NCBI GenBank assembly: GCA_019119395.1
Contig: DWXC01000003.1
Span: 1 to 58,528, forward strand
Reading direction: 5' to 3'
DNA from: Candidatus Borkfalkia stercoripullorum
GTDB lineage: Bacteria > Bacillota > Clostridia > Christensenellales > Borkfalkiaceae
Length of the DNA: 58,528 bases
A program made the translations under genes and the position numbers. The notes beneath the pieces are model-generated. The model was not told the origin of the DNA and did no database searches. It saw only the letters and a list, made by a program, of their open reading frames with translations. Positions 23,441 through 34,288 of the stretch are shown here, piece after piece (position 1 is the stretch's first letter; every line of letters begins with the position of its first letter).

Positions 23441-24154
23441 ATGAAAAAAGGCGAGCAGCTTTACGAAGGCAAGGCGAAAAAGGTGTTTGCGACGGACGAT
23501 CCCGATATCGTCATCGTGGACTACAAAGACGACGCGACCGCGTTCAACGGGCTCAAAAAGGGCACGATCGCGGGCAAGGGCGTCATCAACAACAAAATGA
23601 GCAACATGATGTTCCGCATCATGGAACAGCACGGCATCCCCACGCATTTTGTGGAGGAGCTTTCCGACCGCGAAACGGCGGTCAAAAAAGTGCAGATCGT
23701 GCCCCTCGAAGTCATCATCCGCAACACGGCGGCGGGCAGCTTTTCCAAGCGTTACGGCGTGCCCGAAGGCAAAAAACTCCCCGTGACCGTTTTCGAATTC
23801 AGCTATAAAAACGACGATCTCGGAGACCCGCTCATCAACGACTATCACGCGCTCGCCATGGAGCTTGCGACCCCCGAAGAGATCGAAACGATCAAGCGCA
23901 TGGCGTTCAAGGTCAACGACGTCATGAAGGAATTTTTCGCTTCGCTCAACATCGACCTCATCGACTTCAAGCTCGAGTTCGGCAGATTCAAAGGGCAGAT
24001 CATCCTCGCGGACGAAATTTCACCCGACACCTGCCGTTTCTGGGATATGACCACCGGCGAAAAACTGGATAAGGACAGGTTCAGGAGAGATCTCGGCGGC
24101 GTAGAGGACGCATACAAAGAAGTATTCGCCCGTCTCACCGGCGGCAACAAGTGA
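23441..24154 (+). CDS. purC: SAICAR synthetase
   Basis: Joins CAIR and aspartate using ATP. The 237-residue length is typical. Motifs include LYEGKAKKV at the start, [11 protein letters not shown] and the [12 protein letters not shown] segment. A strong CGGAGG ribosome site precedes the ATG, and its TGA overlaps the GTG start of purF. Confidence 0.96.
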   Translation: MKKGEQLYEGKAKKVFATDDPDIVIVDYKDDATAFNGLKKGTIAGKGVINNKMSNMMFRIMEQHGIPTHFVEELSDRETAVKKVQIVPLEVIIRNTAAGSFSKRYGVPEGKKLPVTVFEFSYKNDDLGDPLINDYHALAMELATPEEIETIKRMAFKVNDVMKEFFASLNIDLIDFKLEFGRFKGQIILADEISPDTCRFWDMTTGEKLDKDRFRRDLGGVEDAYKEVFARLTGGNK

Positions 24155-25596
24155 GCCGCTCTTTTATGTACGAAAGAGATCTGAAAGCGCCGTTCGACTG
24201 CATGCACGAAGAGTGCGGCGTTTTCGGCGTATACTCCGGCGAAACGCGCAATGTGGCGCACACCGCGTATTACGGACTGTTTGCCCTGCAGCACAGGGGG
24301 CAGGAGAGCGCGGGCATCGCCGTGGCTTATGCCGACAAAATTCAGTATTACAAGGGGATGGGCCTCGTTTCCGACGTGTTTGCGGGCGGCAGGCTCGATA
24401 CCCTTCCCGAAGGCGACATCGCGATCGGGCACGTCCGCTATTCCACGACGGGCGCGAGCCTGTCCGTCAACGCGCAGCCCGTCGTTTTTACGGGTAAGTG
24501 CGGCAAAACGGCGCTGGCGCACAACGGGAATCTGACAAACACGAAACAGCTGCGCGAAGAACTGATCGCCGACAACGCCGTCTTTCAGACGAGCATCGAC
24601 TCCGAAGTTATGGCGCTGCTCATCAACAAGTACAGCGACGGCGACATCGTGAAAGGGGTGCTCGCCGCCTGCGAACGCATCCGCGGCTCTTACGCGCTCG
24701 TCGTGATGACGGCGGATAAGCTCATCGCCGTGCGCGACCCGTACGGCGTGCGCCCGCTCGTGCTCGGCAAAAACATCGACGATACGGTCGTCGCCAGCGA
24801 AACGTGCGCGCTCGACGCGGTCGGCGCGGGGTACGTGCGCGACGTAAAGCCCGGCGAAGTCGTCGTCATCGATTCGCAGGGCGAACATTCGTATTTTTTG
24901 GATACGAAGGGCAAAAAGCCCGCCGCATGTATCTTCGAATACGTCTATTTCGCCCGCCCCGACAGCGTCATCGACGGGTTGAGCGTCTATCAGGCGCGCA
25001 AAGAGGCGGGGCGCATTCTCGCGCGTTCCAATCCGCATATCGAGGCGGACATCGTCAGCGGCGTGCCCGATTCGGGGTTGGTCGCGGCGCGGGGATATTC
25101 CGAAGTTTCGGGCATTCCATGCGTGGAGGCGCTCGCCAAAAACCGCTATGTGGGCAGGACGTTCATCCAGCCCGACCAGCACATGCGCGAGCACAGCGTC
25201 AGCGTGAAGATGAACGCGCTGCGCGCGAACATCGAGGGTAAGCGCGTCATCATCATCGACGATTCGATCGTGCGCGGCACGACCAGCCGCAAGATCGTCA
25301 AAATGCTGCGCGACGGCGGCGCGAAGGAAGTGCACATGATGGCCTGTTCTCCCGTCGTGAAGCATCCGTGCCACCTCGGCATCGATATCGAAACGTATTC
25401 CCAGCTCATCGGCGCAAATAAAACCGTCGAAGAGATCCGCGAATACATCGGCGCGGATTCGCTCACTTACATGTCGGCGGAAGGGCTGAAAGAGGCGTGC
25501 AAAGGCGCGGCTTACGGCTTCTGCACGGGGTGTTTTGACGGAAAATATCCCTATCCGCTCGAATTTGATCGGGCGGACAAACATAAATTCGAATAA
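24151..25596 (+). CDS. purF: Amidophosphoribosyltransferase
   Basis: Commits PRPP to purine synthesis. The 481-residue protein has a short propeptide ending MHEE, which would be removed to expose the catalytic Cys22 (CGVFGVYSG). The N-terminal glutaminase domain has YSTTGASLS. The PRPP-binding loop is [12 protein letters not shown]. Cysteines in [14 protein letters not shown] and FCTGC suggest the [4Fe-4S]-containing Bacillus-type enzyme. GTG 24151 overlaps the purC stop; ATG 24166 is an equally plausible start, and neither has a clear ribosome site. Confidence 0.95.
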   Translation: MSRSFMYERDLKAPFDCMHEECGVFGVYSGETRNVAHTAYYGLFALQHRGQESAGIAVAYADKIQYYKGMGLVSDVFAGGRLDTLPEGDIAIGHVRYSTTGASLSVNAQPVVFTGKCGKTALAHNGNLTNTKQLREELIADNAVFQTSIDSEVMALLINKYSDGDIVKGVLAACERIRGSYALVVMTADKLIAVRDPYGVRPLVLGKNIDDTVVASETCALDAVGAGYVRDVKPGEVVVIDSQGEHSYFLDTKGKKPAACIFEYVYFARPDSVIDGLSVYQARKEAGRILARSNPHIEADIVSGVPDSGLVAARGYSEVSGIPCVEALAKNRYVGRTFIQPDQHMREHSVSVKMNALRANIEGKRVIIIDDSIVRGTTSRKIVKMLRDGGAKEVHMMACSPVVKHPCHLGIDIETYSQLIGANKTVEEIREYIGADSLTYMSAEGLKEACKGAAYGFCTGCFDGKYPYPLEFDRADKHKFE

Positions 25597-25616
25597 TATA
25601 AGGACGGAAACTCAAA

Positions 25617-26645
25617 ATGGCAATATCGTACAAAGACAGCGGCGTAGACGTCGAAAGAGGTTATAAAGCGGTAGAACTGATGAAAAAGCACGTTCAGTCG
25701 ACGTTCGACGCGAACGTTTTGGGCGACATCGGTTCGTTCGGCGGCTTTTACTCCGTCGCGGGCGAAAAGATGAGCGAGCCCGTGCTCGTCGCCGGCACCG
25801 ACGGCGTGGGCACGAAGCTCAAATACGCCTTCCTCGCAAACCGCCACGACACCATCGGCATCGACGCGGTCGCCATGTGCGTGAACGACATCGTGTGCCA
25901 GGGCGCGAAGCCGCTCTTCTTTCTCGATTATTTTGCGACGGGCAAACTTTCTCCCGAAACGGTCGCGACGGTCGTATCCGGCATCGCGGAGGGCTGCCGC
26001 CAATCGGGCTGTGCGCTCATCGGCGGAGAAACGGCTGAAATGCCCGGGTTCTATCCCGACGGCGAGTACGATCTCGCCGGTTTTGCCGTGGGCATCGTAG
26101 ACAAAAAGGACGTCATCAACGGCAAGACCATAAAGGAGGGCGACGCGCTCGTCGGTATCGCGTCCAGCGGCATCCATTCCAACGGGTATTCGCTCGTGAG
26201 GCGGCTGTTCGGCGATTCCGCCAATTCGCACGACCTCGACCGCTACGACGACAGGCTGAAAGACAACGTGCTCAACGTCCTTTTAACGCCTACGAAAATT
26301 TATGTGAAAAGCGTTCTGAACCTCATTGCGAAAGTAAAGGTGAAGGGCATCGCGCACATCACGGGCGGCGGATTCATCGAAAACATCCCGCGCATCTTCC
26401 CCGAAGGGATCGGCTGCGTCATCGACAAAAATTCTTATCCCGTGCCCGAGATCTTCAAGATCATGAAGGAAAAGAGCGAAGCGAGCGACGATCAGCTCTA
26501 CAATACCTTCAACATGGGCATCGGCATGGTGTTCTGCGTGGACAAAAAGGACGTGCAAAAAACCATCGAAACGCTCAACGCCACAGGCGAAAAGGCGTAT
26601 CTCATCGGCGAAACGGTCAAGGGCAAAGGAGTCGCTTTCAAGTGA
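25617..26645 (+). CDS. purM: Phosphoribosylformylglycinamidine cyclo-ligase (AIR synthetase)
   Basis: Closes the imidazole ring of FGAM using ATP. The 342-residue protein has the family motifs GTDGVGTK (about 60-67), CVNDIVCQGAKPLFFLDY and GGGFIENIPR, in a PurM-type ATP-binding fold. The ribosome site AAGGACGG lies upstream. It overlaps purN by 4 bp (GTGA), so translation is coupled. Confidence 0.95.
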   Translation: MAISYKDSGVDVERGYKAVELMKKHVQSTFDANVLGDIGSFGGFYSVAGEKMSEPVLVAGTDGVGTKLKYAFLANRHDTIGIDAVAMCVNDIVCQGAKPLFFLDYFATGKLSPETVATVVSGIAEGCRQSGCALIGGETAEMPGFYPDGEYDLAGFAVGIVDKKDVINGKTIKEGDALVGIASSGIHSNGYSLVRRLFGDSANSHDLDRYDDRLKDNVLNVLLTPTKIYVKSVLNLIAKVKVKGIAHITGGGFIENIPRIFPEGIGCVIDKNSYPVPEIFKIMKEKSEASDDQLYNTFNMGIGMVFCVDKKDVQKTIETLNATGEKAYLIGETVKGKGVAFK

Positions 26646-27259
26646 AAAAGATAGCGGTGTTTGCCAGCGGTTCGGGCAGCGATTTTCAGTCCGTCATCGA
26701 CGCGAACGGGAAAGAGCCGTTCTGCGAGATCGCATTGCTCGTCGCGTCGAAAGAGGGTATCGGCGCGATCGAACGGGCAAAAAAGCACGGCATCGAATAC
26801 ATCGTGCGCAGCAAAAAGGATTACCCGTCCGTCGACGCGATGTTTGCGGATATCGTGGAAGAACTGAATAAAAGGGGCGTGGACTATGTCGTTCTGGCAG
26901 GGTATCTGTCCATGCTGAGCGCAAATTTCGTGCGCGCCTTTGCGGACAGGATCATCAACATTCACCCGTCCCTCATCCCGAGCTTTTGCGGCAAGGGCAA
27001 TTACGGGCTGAACGTTCACCGCGCGGCGATCGAATACGGAGTCAAAATTTCGGGGCTGACCGTGCATTTTGTGGACGAACAGTACGATACGGGCGCCATC
27101 ATTTTACAGCGCGCCGTCGAAGTCAAAGACGGCGACACGCCCGAAAGTTTGCAGGCGCGTATCCTTGAAGAGGAACATAAAGCCCTTCCCGAAGCCGTCC
27201 GCCTGCTTGCGACCGGCAAGCTCAAAAAAGAGGGCAGAAAGGTCACCATCATCGAATAA
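26642..27259 (+). CDS. purN: Phosphoribosylglycinamide formyltransferase
   Basis: Transfers formyl from 10-formyl-THF to GAR. The 205-residue protein has FASGSGSDFQ near the start, the catalytic Asn and His in IINIHPSLIP and the Asp in VDEQYDTG. GTG start overlapping the purM stop. Folate dependence links it to the cyclo-ligase gene at 3.2 kb. Confidence 0.95.
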   Translation: MKKIAVFASGSGSDFQSVIDANGKEPFCEIALLVASKEGIGAIERAKKHGIEYIVRSKKDYPSVDAMFADIVEELNKRGVDYVVLAGYLSMLSANFVRAFADRIINIHPSLIPSFCGKGNYGLNVHRAAIEYGVKISGLTVHFVDEQYDTGAIILQRAVEVKDGDTPESLQARILEEEHKALPEAVRLLATGKLKKEGRKVTIIE

Positions 27260-27276
27260 ACCAAGGAGAGTTATAT

Positions 27277-27999
27277 ATGAACGGTATTTACAAGGTGCAC
27301 GACATCGGCGAACTGATCAAAGACAACAGTTACGTCGGGCGCGGCATCGTCATCGGTTTGAGCGAGAGCGGCAAAAAGGCGGTTTTCGCGTACTTTATCA
27401 TGGGGCGCAGCGAAAACAGCCGCAACCGCGTGTTTACCGAAAAGGGGGAAGAGGTCACCATCTATCCCTTCGACGCGAGCAAGGTCAAAGACCCTTCGCT
27501 CATCATCTATTCCCCCGTGCGCCGCGCGGGCAATTCGGTCATCGTGACCAACGGCGACCAGACGGATACCGTTTATGACTTTCTTATGAAGGGCAAAACG
27601 TTTGAAGAAGCGCTCGAGACCCGCTGTTTCGAGCCGGACGCGCCAAATTTCACCCCGCGCATCAGCGGCGTTCTGAACTTTGCGGACGGGGCTTTCACTT
27701 ACAAAATGAGCATTCTGAAAAGCGCGGACGAAAAGGGGAGCGCCTGCAACCGCTATACCTTTTCGTATGCGCCGCTCAAAGGGATGGGGCATTTTATCCA
27801 CACTTATAACTGCGACGGCGACCCGATACCTACCTTTACGGGCGAACCCGAGCGCGTGAAGATTCCCGACGATATAACCGCTTTTGCCGAAACGCTGTGG
27901 CAGAACCTGAACGAGGCGAACAAAATTTCCCTCTATGTCCGCTATACCGACCTTGAAAGCGGCGAATCCGAACGCGTGCTTCATAATAAAAACAAATAA
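27277..27999 (+). CDS. purO: IMP cyclohydrolase, PurO-like (stand-alone)
   Basis: Closes FAICAR to IMP, the last purine step. The 240-residue protein begins with YVGRGIVIG and carries GRSENSRNR, features of the PurO-type IMP_cyclohyd family (PF07826) and unlike the N-terminal domain of PurH. Its position directly before the AICAR transformylase supports the call. RBS AAGGAG. The symbol follows the archaeal enzyme. Confidence 0.85.
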   Translation: MNGIYKVHDIGELIKDNSYVGRGIVIGLSESGKKAVFAYFIMGRSENSRNRVFTEKGEEVTIYPFDASKVKDPSLIIYSPVRRAGNSVIVTNGDQTDTVYDFLMKGKTFEEALETRCFEPDAPNFTPRISGVLNFADGAFTYKMSILKSADEKGSACNRYTFSYAPLKGMGHFIHTYNCDGDPIPTFTGEPERVKIPDDITAFAETLWQNLNEANKISLYVRYTDLESGESERVLHNKNK

Positions 28000-28013
28000 G
28001 GGGAGGAACAGAG

Positions 28014-29198
28014 ATGAAAGAATTCGAACTCAAATACGGGTGCAACCCCAATCAGAAACCGGCGAAAATTTTCATGGAAAACGGGAAAGACCTTCCCATC
28101 GAAATTCTGAACGGCAAGCCCGGTTATATCAACTTTTTGGATGCATTCAACAGCTGGCAGCTCGTCAAAGATATAAAGGACAATCTGGGCGAAGTTGCGG
28201 CGACCTCTTTCAAACACGTCAGCCCCACGAGCGCGGCGATCGGTAAAAAACTTTCCGACCGCCTCAAAAAGTCCTGCTTTGTGGACGACATCGAAGGGCT
28301 TGACGATTCTCCCCTCGCCTGCGCGTATGCCCGCGCAAGGGGCACGGACAGGATGTCGTCCTTCGGCGACTGGATCGCCCTCTCCGACGAGTGCGACGAG
28401 GTGACGGCGAAGATCATCTCGCGCGAAGTTTCCGACGGCATCATCGCCCCCGGCTATTCTCCCAAGGCGCTCGAAATCCTCAAAGCCAAGCGCAAGGGGA
28501 GTTACAACATCGTAAAGATCGACAAGGACTATAAGCCCGATCCCGTCGAGCGCAAGCAGGTGTTCGGCGTGACCTTCGAGCAGGGAAGAAACGAATTCAA
28601 AATCGATAAAGACCTGCTTAAAAACATCGTTACGAAAAACAAAGATCTGCCCGAGTCTGCAAAGACCGACCTCATCATCTCGCTCATCACCTTGAAGTAT
28701 ACGCAGTCCAACTCCGTATGTTTTGCGGCGGACGGGCAGGCGATCGGCGTGGGCGCGGGGCAGCAGTCGCGCATCCACTGCACCCGCCTTGCGGGCAGCA
28801 AAGCCGACCTTTGGCATCTGCGCCAGAGCGACAAGGTTCTGAATTTACAGTTTGCCGAAGGGGTAGGGCGCCCCGATAAAAACAACATCATCGACATTTA
28901 TCTTTCCGACGAGTGCGAAGACGTTTTGGGCGATAACGTGTGGAAACAGTACTTCGCCGTCCGCCCCGAACCGTTCACCAAGGAAGAGCAGAAGGCTTAC
29001 CTTTCCAAAGTCACGGGCGTCTCTTTGGGCAGCGACGCGTTCTTCCCGTTCTCCGACAATATCGAGCGCGCGAAAAAGAGCGGCGTTTCCTATGTGGCGC
29101 AGCCGGGCGGTTCGGTCAGGGACGACCTCGTCATCGAGGCGTGCGACAAGTACGGCATGGTCATGGCATTCACGGGCATGCGCCTCTTCCACCATTGA
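28014..29198 (+). CDS. AICAR transformylase, stand-alone (PurH C-terminal domain type)
   Basis: Adds a formyl group to AICAR using 10-formyl-THF. The 394-residue protein opens [15 protein letters not shown], has [12 protein letters not shown] and, near the end, the [17 protein letters not shown] and [10 protein letters not shown] segments of the PurH transformylase domain. The N-terminal cyclohydrolase domain of normal PurH (about 200 residues) is absent; that activity is supplied by the adjacent PurO-like protein. Strong GGGGAGG ribosome site. Confidence 0.93.
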   Translation: MKEFELKYGCNPNQKPAKIFMENGKDLPIEILNGKPGYINFLDAFNSWQLVKDIKDNLGEVAATSFKHVSPTSAAIGKKLSDRLKKSCFVDDIEGLDDSPLACAYARARGTDRMSSFGDWIALSDECDEVTAKIISREVSDGIIAPGYSPKALEILKAKRKGSYNIVKIDKDYKPDPVERKQVFGVTFEQGRNEFKIDKDLLKNIVTKNKDLPESAKTDLIISLITLKYTQSNSVCFAADGQAIGVGAGQQSRIHCTRLAGSKADLWHLRQSDKVLNLQFAEGVGRPDKNNIIDIYLSDECEDVLGDNVWKQYFAVRPEPFTKEEQKAYLSKVTGVSLGSDAFFPFSDNIERAKKSGVSYVAQPGGSVRDDLVIEACDKYGMVMAFTGMRLFHH

Positions 29199-29219
29199 GC
29201 AATTTACTTTTTTCTGCCG

Positions 29220-29249
29220 GCGATGCGTGCGGTGAGCCGTGCGCATCGC
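29220..29249 (+). other. Intercistronic hairpin before purD
   Basis: GCGATGCG (29220-29227) pairs with CGCATCGC (29242-29249), with an inner CGG-TGAG-CCG stem beyond a symmetrical TG/TG internal loop. No T-run follows, so it is not a simple terminator. It sits in the longest gap of the operon (90 bp) and could mark RNA processing or stability control. Confidence 0.6.
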
Positions 29250-29288
29250 TGCAAATCGTTATAGGAATTTATTTTTCAAGGATCAGAT

Positions 29289-30569
29289 ATGAACGTTTTG
29301 GTTATCGGGAACGGCGGGCGCGAACATGCCATCGTCGCGGCGCTTTCCAAAAGTCCGAAGGTGGACAAAATTTATTGCATGAAGGGCAACGCGGGCATCG
29401 CGGAACTTGCCGAACTCGTCGATGTGAATTATTGCGACCTGAAAGCCGTGGGCGATTGGGTGGACGCGCATAAGGACGTAAAGTATACCGTCATCGCGCC
29501 CGACGATCCGCTCGCTTTGGGGCTTGCGGACGAACTCGAAGGCCGCGGCCACCGCGTTTTCGGGCCGAACAAGCGCGCCGCCGAAATAGAGTCGAGCAAG
29601 GCGTTTGCCAAAGAACTCATGAAAAAGTACGGCATCCCCACCGCGAAGTACGAAACTTTTTCCGATTACGAAAAGGCGCTCGCTTATGTGGAAAAGGGGA
29701 GCTTCCCCGTCGTTTTGAAGGCGGACGGGCTCGCGCTCGGCAAGGGCGTACTCATCTGCGAAAATTTGCAGCAGGCGAAAGACGGGCTGAAACAGATCAT
29801 GCTGGACAAGGCGTTCGGTTCTGCGGGCAACAAAGTCGTTATAGAAGAATTTTTGACGGGCAAAGAGTTTACCCCCGGCGAGGAGGTGTCCGTTCTGGCG
29901 TTCACCGACGGAAAGACCATCGTGCCGATGATCCCCAGCTGCGACCACAAGCGCGCCTTTGACGGCGACAAGGGATTAAACACCGGCGGCATGGGCACGT
30001 TCACGCCCTGCCCGTTCTACGACAAAGAGATCGCGGACGAAGTGATGGATAAGATCATGCTCCCCACGGTGGCGGCGATGAATGCGGAGGGCAGGTCTTT
30101 TAAGGGCGTTCTCTACTTCGGGCTCATGCGCACGAAAGAGGGCATGAAGGTGGTCGAATACAATTCCCGTTTCGGCGATCCAGAAACGCAGGTCGTCCTT
30201 CCCATGTTGAAGACCGATCTCATGGAAATTTTCGAGGCGGTCACCGACGAGCGCCTTGCGGATATTAAAATCGAGTGGGAAGAGGGCGCGTGCGTGTGCG
30301 TGGTGCTCGCCAGCGGCGGCTATCCCGTAAAGTACGAAAAGGGCAAAGAGATCACGGTCGGCGATCTCGACGAGGGCGTGTTCCTTTACCATGCGGGCAC
30401 GAAGCGCGAAAACGGCGTTCTCAAAACGGACGGCGGCAGGGTGCTCGGCGTGTGCGCGAAGGGCAAAACGGTCGCCGAGGCGCGCGAAAAGGCGTACGCG
30501 AACGTGAAAAAGATACACTTCGACGGAATGCATTACCGCACCGATATCGGCATCAAATACAATAAATAA
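29289..30569 (+). CDS. purD: Phosphoribosylamine-glycine ligase (GAR synthetase)
   Basis: An ATP-grasp ligase making GAR from phosphoribosylamine and glycine. The 426-residue protein starts with VIGNGGREHA (residues 4-13), has FPVVLKADGLALGKGV in the ATP-grasp fold, GGMGTFTPCP and NSRFGDPETQ. RBS AAGGA. It is second to last in the purine operon. Confidence 0.96.
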   Translation: MNVLVIGNGGREHAIVAALSKSPKVDKIYCMKGNAGIAELAELVDVNYCDLKAVGDWVDAHKDVKYTVIAPDDPLALGLADELEGRGHRVFGPNKRAAEIESSKAFAKELMKKYGIPTAKYETFSDYEKALAYVEKGSFPVVLKADGLALGKGVLICENLQQAKDGLKQIMLDKAFGSAGNKVVIEEFLTGKEFTPGEEVSVLAFTDGKTIVPMIPSCDHKRAFDGDKGLNTGGMGTFTPCPFYDKEIADEVMDKIMLPTVAAMNAEGRSFKGVLYFGLMRTKEGMKVVEYNSRFGDPETQVVLPMLKTDLMEIFEAVTDERLADIKIEWEEGACVCVVLASGGYPVKYEKGKEITVGDLDEGVFLYHAGTKRENGVLKTDGGRVLGVCAKGKTVAEAREKAYANVKKIHFDGMHYRTDIGIKYNK

Positions 30570-30583
30570 AGAGGAAGCGAGCG

Positions 30584-33500
30584 ATGATCTACAGAATTTT
30601 CGTTGAAAAAAAGGACAATTTGCAGGCGAAGAAAATAAAAGACGACCTTTCCGCGCAGCTCTCCATTCATGCGGACGACGTGCGCGAAATCATCCGTTAC
30701 GACGTCGAGGGGCTTTCCGAAGAGGAACTCAAAGCCGCCGTCGTGAACGTGTTTTCCGAGCCGCCCGTAGACAACGTATATTTTGAAGAGGTTTCTTTCG
30801 ATAAAGAATACAAGGTGTTTGCGATCGCCTTCCTCGACGGGCAGTACGACCAGCGCGCGGACAGCGCGGCGCAGTGCGTGCAGCTTCTGACAAAAAAGGC
30901 GCGCCCGCTCATCAAGTGCGCGCGCGTCGTCGCGGTGAAAGGCGTTTCCGACGAAGAGTTTGCCCGCATCAAAAAGCATCTCATCAACCCCGTGGAAAGT
31001 TCGGAAGTTTCCCTTGCCAAGCCCAAGACGCTCGCCCGCGCGAAGATGCAGACGCAGGACGTGAAAGAGGTGGCGGGGTTCATCGCCATGTCCGACGAGG
31101 AGATCGCGGCTTACCACAAAAAGAACGGGTTCGCCATGAGCGTGGAAGATCTGGCGTTCGTGCGCGATTATTTCAAAAAAGAGGGCAGAAACCCGACGGA
31201 GACGGAAGTCAAGGTGATAGACACCTATTGGTCGGATCACTGCCGCCACACGACTTTTGCGACCGAGATCAGGGACGTGAAGATAGATTCCGACAACCCG
31301 CACATCGCAAAGGCTTATCGGCTGTATCAGGATCTTTTCGCGGAATTCAACGCAAAGCGGGAAGATAAATATCCCTGCCTCATGGACATCGCGACCATCG
31401 CGGTGAAAAAACTGAAAAAAGAGGGCAGGTTGGACAATCTGGATATTTCCGACGAGATCAACGCCTGCTCCATCTGCATAGACGCGGAGATAGACGGCAA
31501 GGCGGAAAAATATCTCGTCATGTTCAAGAACGAAACGCACAACCACCCGACCGAAATAGAGCCGTTCGGCGGGGCGGCGACCTGCCTCGGCGGCGCCATC
31601 CGCGATCCGCTTTCGGGCAGGACGTATGTCTATCAGGCGATGCGCGTGACGGGTTCGGCCGATCCACGGGAAAAGATAGAGGACACCCTCCCCGGCAAAC
31701 TTCCGCAGCGCGTCATCACCAAGACGGCTGCGGCGGGATTTTCTTCCTACGGCAACCAGATCGGGCTTGCGACGGGCATCGTTGACGAAGTGTACGACCC
31801 CGGTTACAAGGCGAAGAGGCTGGAAACGGGCTTCGTCGTCGGCGGGGCAAAGCGCGACATGGTGTACCGCGAAAAACCGAAGGAGGGCGACGTGATCATC
31901 CTGCTCGGCGGCGAAACGGGGCGCGACGGCTGCGGCGGCGCCACGGGCTCGTCCAAGGCGCACGACGCGCATTCGGTGGAGACCTGCGGCGCGGAAGTGC
32001 AGAAGGGCAACCCTCTCACCGAGCGCAAATTGCAGAGACTGTTTTTGAATAAAGAGGCGACCCGCCGCATCAAAAAATGCAACGACTTCGGCGCGGGCGG
32101 CGTTTCCGTCGCCATCGGCGAACTTTCGGACGGGCTGGTCATCAACCTCGACAAAGTTCCTCTCAAATACGAAGGGCTGTCGGGTACGGAACTTGCCATT
32201 TCCGAATCTCAGGAGCGCATGGCGGTCGTCGTGGACGCAAAGGAACAGGACGAGTTCATCCGCCTTGCCGCGGAAGAGAACCTCGCGGCGACGCCCGTCG
32301 CGGTCGTTACGGACGACAGGCGCATGAAGATGCTCTTCAAGGGGCGCGCCATCGTCGATATTTCGAGGGACTTCCTCGATACGAACGGCGTAAAACAGGT
32401 CATTTCCGCCGAGATCGAAGAGAAAGTGACCGATTTCTTCAAGCGCCGCGCGGAGAAATTTGCGGAAGGGCTTACCAAAGCGCTCTCTTCCCTCAACGTC
32501 TGCTCCAAGAAGGGGCTTTCGGAAATGTTTGACTCGACCATCGGCGCGCGCAGCGTGTACATGCCCTTCGGCGGCAAACGCCAACTTACGCCCGCCATCG
32601 CGATGGCGGCGAAGATCTGCGGGGGCGAAACGGACGTCGCCACCGTGTCCGCTTACGGATATTCGGCAAAACTGATGCGCGGCGCGCCGTTCACGGGCGC
32701 AATTTACAGCGTCGTGGCGTCCGTCGCGAAACTCATCGCGGCGGGGTGCGATTACGATGAGATCCGCCTCACCTTCCAGGAATTTTTCATGCGCTTGAAC
32801 CGCGACCCCAAACGCTGGGGCGTGCCGCTTTCGGCTCTGCTCGGCGCGCTGTACGCGCAGATCGGGTTGGGGCTCGGCGCGATCGGCGGAAAGGACAGCA
32901 TGAGCGGTACCTTCGAACACATCGACGTTCCGCCCACGCTCATCTCCTTCGCGCTTGCGCCCGCAAAGGCGAGCGGGCTCATCTCGAACGTGCTCGAAAA
33001 GGCGGGCACGAAACTTTGGCTCGTGCCCGTGCCCAAAGACGGGAGCGAAGTGCCCGACTTCAAAAAATTCGCGGAAGTCTGCCGCGAAGTGCATAAAAAT
33101 ATACAGAGCGGGAACATCCGCTTTGCGACGGTCGTGGAAAACGGCGGCACGGCGGCTGCCGTGGCGAAGTCCTGCTTCGGCAACGGTCTCGGCTTTGCCT
33201 TCGAAGGGGATGCAAAAACGCTGCTTTCCGAGCGGTACGGCGACCTCGTCGTGGCGCTTGACGATCCCGGCGCGGTATCCTTCGATAAAATTTATATCGG
33301 GAAAACAGCGGATAAAGATTTTACGCTCGGCGGCGACGTATTGAGCGGGAAAGACGCGCTCGAAGCGTTTACGGGCGCTTTGGAAAACGTGTTCCCCAAC
33401 AACGCGCCCGCGGCGGGCGTTGCCGTGGACTGCGATTTTGTCAGCGGCGGCAGATGTTACGAAAATATAGCGATCAAAACGGCGAAGCCGCGCGTGTTTA

Positions 33501-34282
33501 TTCCCGTATTCCCCGGTACGAACTGCGAGTTGGATACGGCGCGCAAGTTCCGCCTTGCGGGCGCGGAATGCGACGTGGTCGTTTTGAAGAACAGGAGCGC
33601 CTCCGACATCGAAGAGAGCGTGAAGGCTTTTGCCGACGCCGTTTCCCGCGCGAACATCGTGGCGTTCCCCGGCGGTTTTTCGGGCGGCGACGAGCCTGAC
33701 GGCAGCGGCAAGTTCATCGCTACGACCTTCCGCAACCCGTATATCGCCGAAGAGATCGAAAAACTTTTGAAACAGCGCGACGGGTTGATCCTGGGTATCT
33801 GTAACGGCTTCCAGGCGCTCATCAAATTGGGGCTCGTGCCTTACGGAGAGATCCGTCCGCTCGAAAGCGGCAGCCCGACTTTGACGTACAACAACATTTC
33901 GCGCCACGTTTCCACGCTCGTGGATATCCGCGTCGCGTCGAATAAGAGCCCCTGGCTTGCGGCGTGCAAGGTGGGCGACGTGTTCACCGTGCCCGTATCG
34001 CACGGCGAAGGCAAGATCGTAGCCCCCGAAAGCGAACTCATCAAAATGCGCGAAAAGGGGCAGATCGCCACGCAGTACTGCGACCTGAACGGAAAGCCCA
34101 CCATGCTTTACCCGTACAACCCGAACGGTTCGGCTTGGGCGATCGAGGGCATCACCTCGCCCGACGGCAGGGTATACGGCAAGATGGGGCATACCGAGCG
34201 CACGGGCGAAAACCTGTACAAAAACTGCACGGGCAATTTCGACATGAAACTGTTCGAAAGCGGCGTTAAATATTTTAAGTAA
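30584..34282 (+). CDS. purL: Phosphoribosylformylglycinamidine synthase, single chain
   Basis: Converts FGAR to FGAM using glutamine and ATP. The 1232-residue chain combines an N-terminal PurS-like region, two PurM-type ATPase repeats (SDHCRHTTF, ETHNHPTEIEPFGGAATCLGG, DFGAGGVSVAIGELSDG) and a C-terminal glutaminase (about 965-1232) with the triad Cys in LGICNGFQ, His in VSHGEGK and Glu in GHTERTGEN. The size matches the clade II single-chain form common in Clostridia, not PurSQL. It ends the purine operon, before a hairpin at 34289. Confidence 0.96.
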   Translation: MIYRIFVEKKDNLQAKKIKDDLSAQLSIHADDVREIIRYDVEGLSEEELKAAVVNVFSEPPVDNVYFEEVSFDKEYKVFAIAFLDGQYDQRADSAAQCVQLLTKKARPLIKCARVVAVKGVSDEEFARIKKHLINPVESSEVSLAKPKTLARAKMQTQDVKEVAGFIAMSDEEIAAYHKKNGFAMSVEDLAFVRDYFKKEGRNPTETEVKVIDTYWSDHCRHTTFATEIRDVKIDSDNPHIAKAYRLYQDLFAEFNAKREDKYPCLMDIATIAVKKLKKEGRLDNLDISDEINACSICIDAEIDGKAEKYLVMFKNETHNHPTEIEPFGGAATCLGGAIRDPLSGRTYVYQAMRVTGSADPREKIEDTLPGKLPQRVITKTAAAGFSSYGNQIGLATGIVDEVYDPGYKAKRLETGFVVGGAKRDMVYREKPKEGDVIILLGGETGRDGCGGATGSSKAHDAHSVETCGAEVQKGNPLTERKLQRLFLNKEATRRIKKCNDFGAGGVSVAIGELSDGLVINLDKVPLKYEGLSGTELAISESQERMAVVVDAKEQDEFIRLAAEENLAATPVAVVTDDRRMKMLFKGRAIVDISRDFLDTNGVKQVISAEIEEKVTDFFKRRAEKFAEGLTKALSSLNVCSKKGLSEMFDSTIGARSVYMPFGGKRQLTPAIAMAAKICGGETDVATVSAYGYSAKLMRGAPFTGAIYSVVASVAKLIAAGCDYDEIRLTFQEFFMRLNRDPKRWGVPLSALLGALYAQIGLGLGAIGGKDSMSGTFEHIDVPPTLISFALAPAKASGLISNVLEKAGTKLWLVPVPKDGSEVPDFKKFAEVCREVHKNIQSGNIRFATVVENGGTAAAVAKSCFGNGLGFAFEGDAKTLLSERYGDLVVALDDPGAVSFDKIYIGKTADKDFTLGGDVLSGKDALEAFTGALENVFPNNAPAAGVAVDCDFVSGGRCYENIAIKTAKPRVFIPVFPGTNCELDTARKFRLAGAECDVVVLKNRSASDIEESVKAFADAVSRANIVAFPGGFSGGDEPDGSGKFIATTFRNPYIAEEIEKLLKQRDGLILGICNGFQALIKLGLVPYGEIRPLESGSPTLTYNNISRHVSTLVDIRVASNKSPWLAACKVGDVFTVPVSHGEGKIVAPESELIKMREKGQIATQYCDLNGKPTMLYPYNPNGSAWAIEGITSPDGRVYGKMGHTERTGENLYKNCTGNFDMKLFESGVKYFK

Positions 34283-34288
34283 ATAAAG

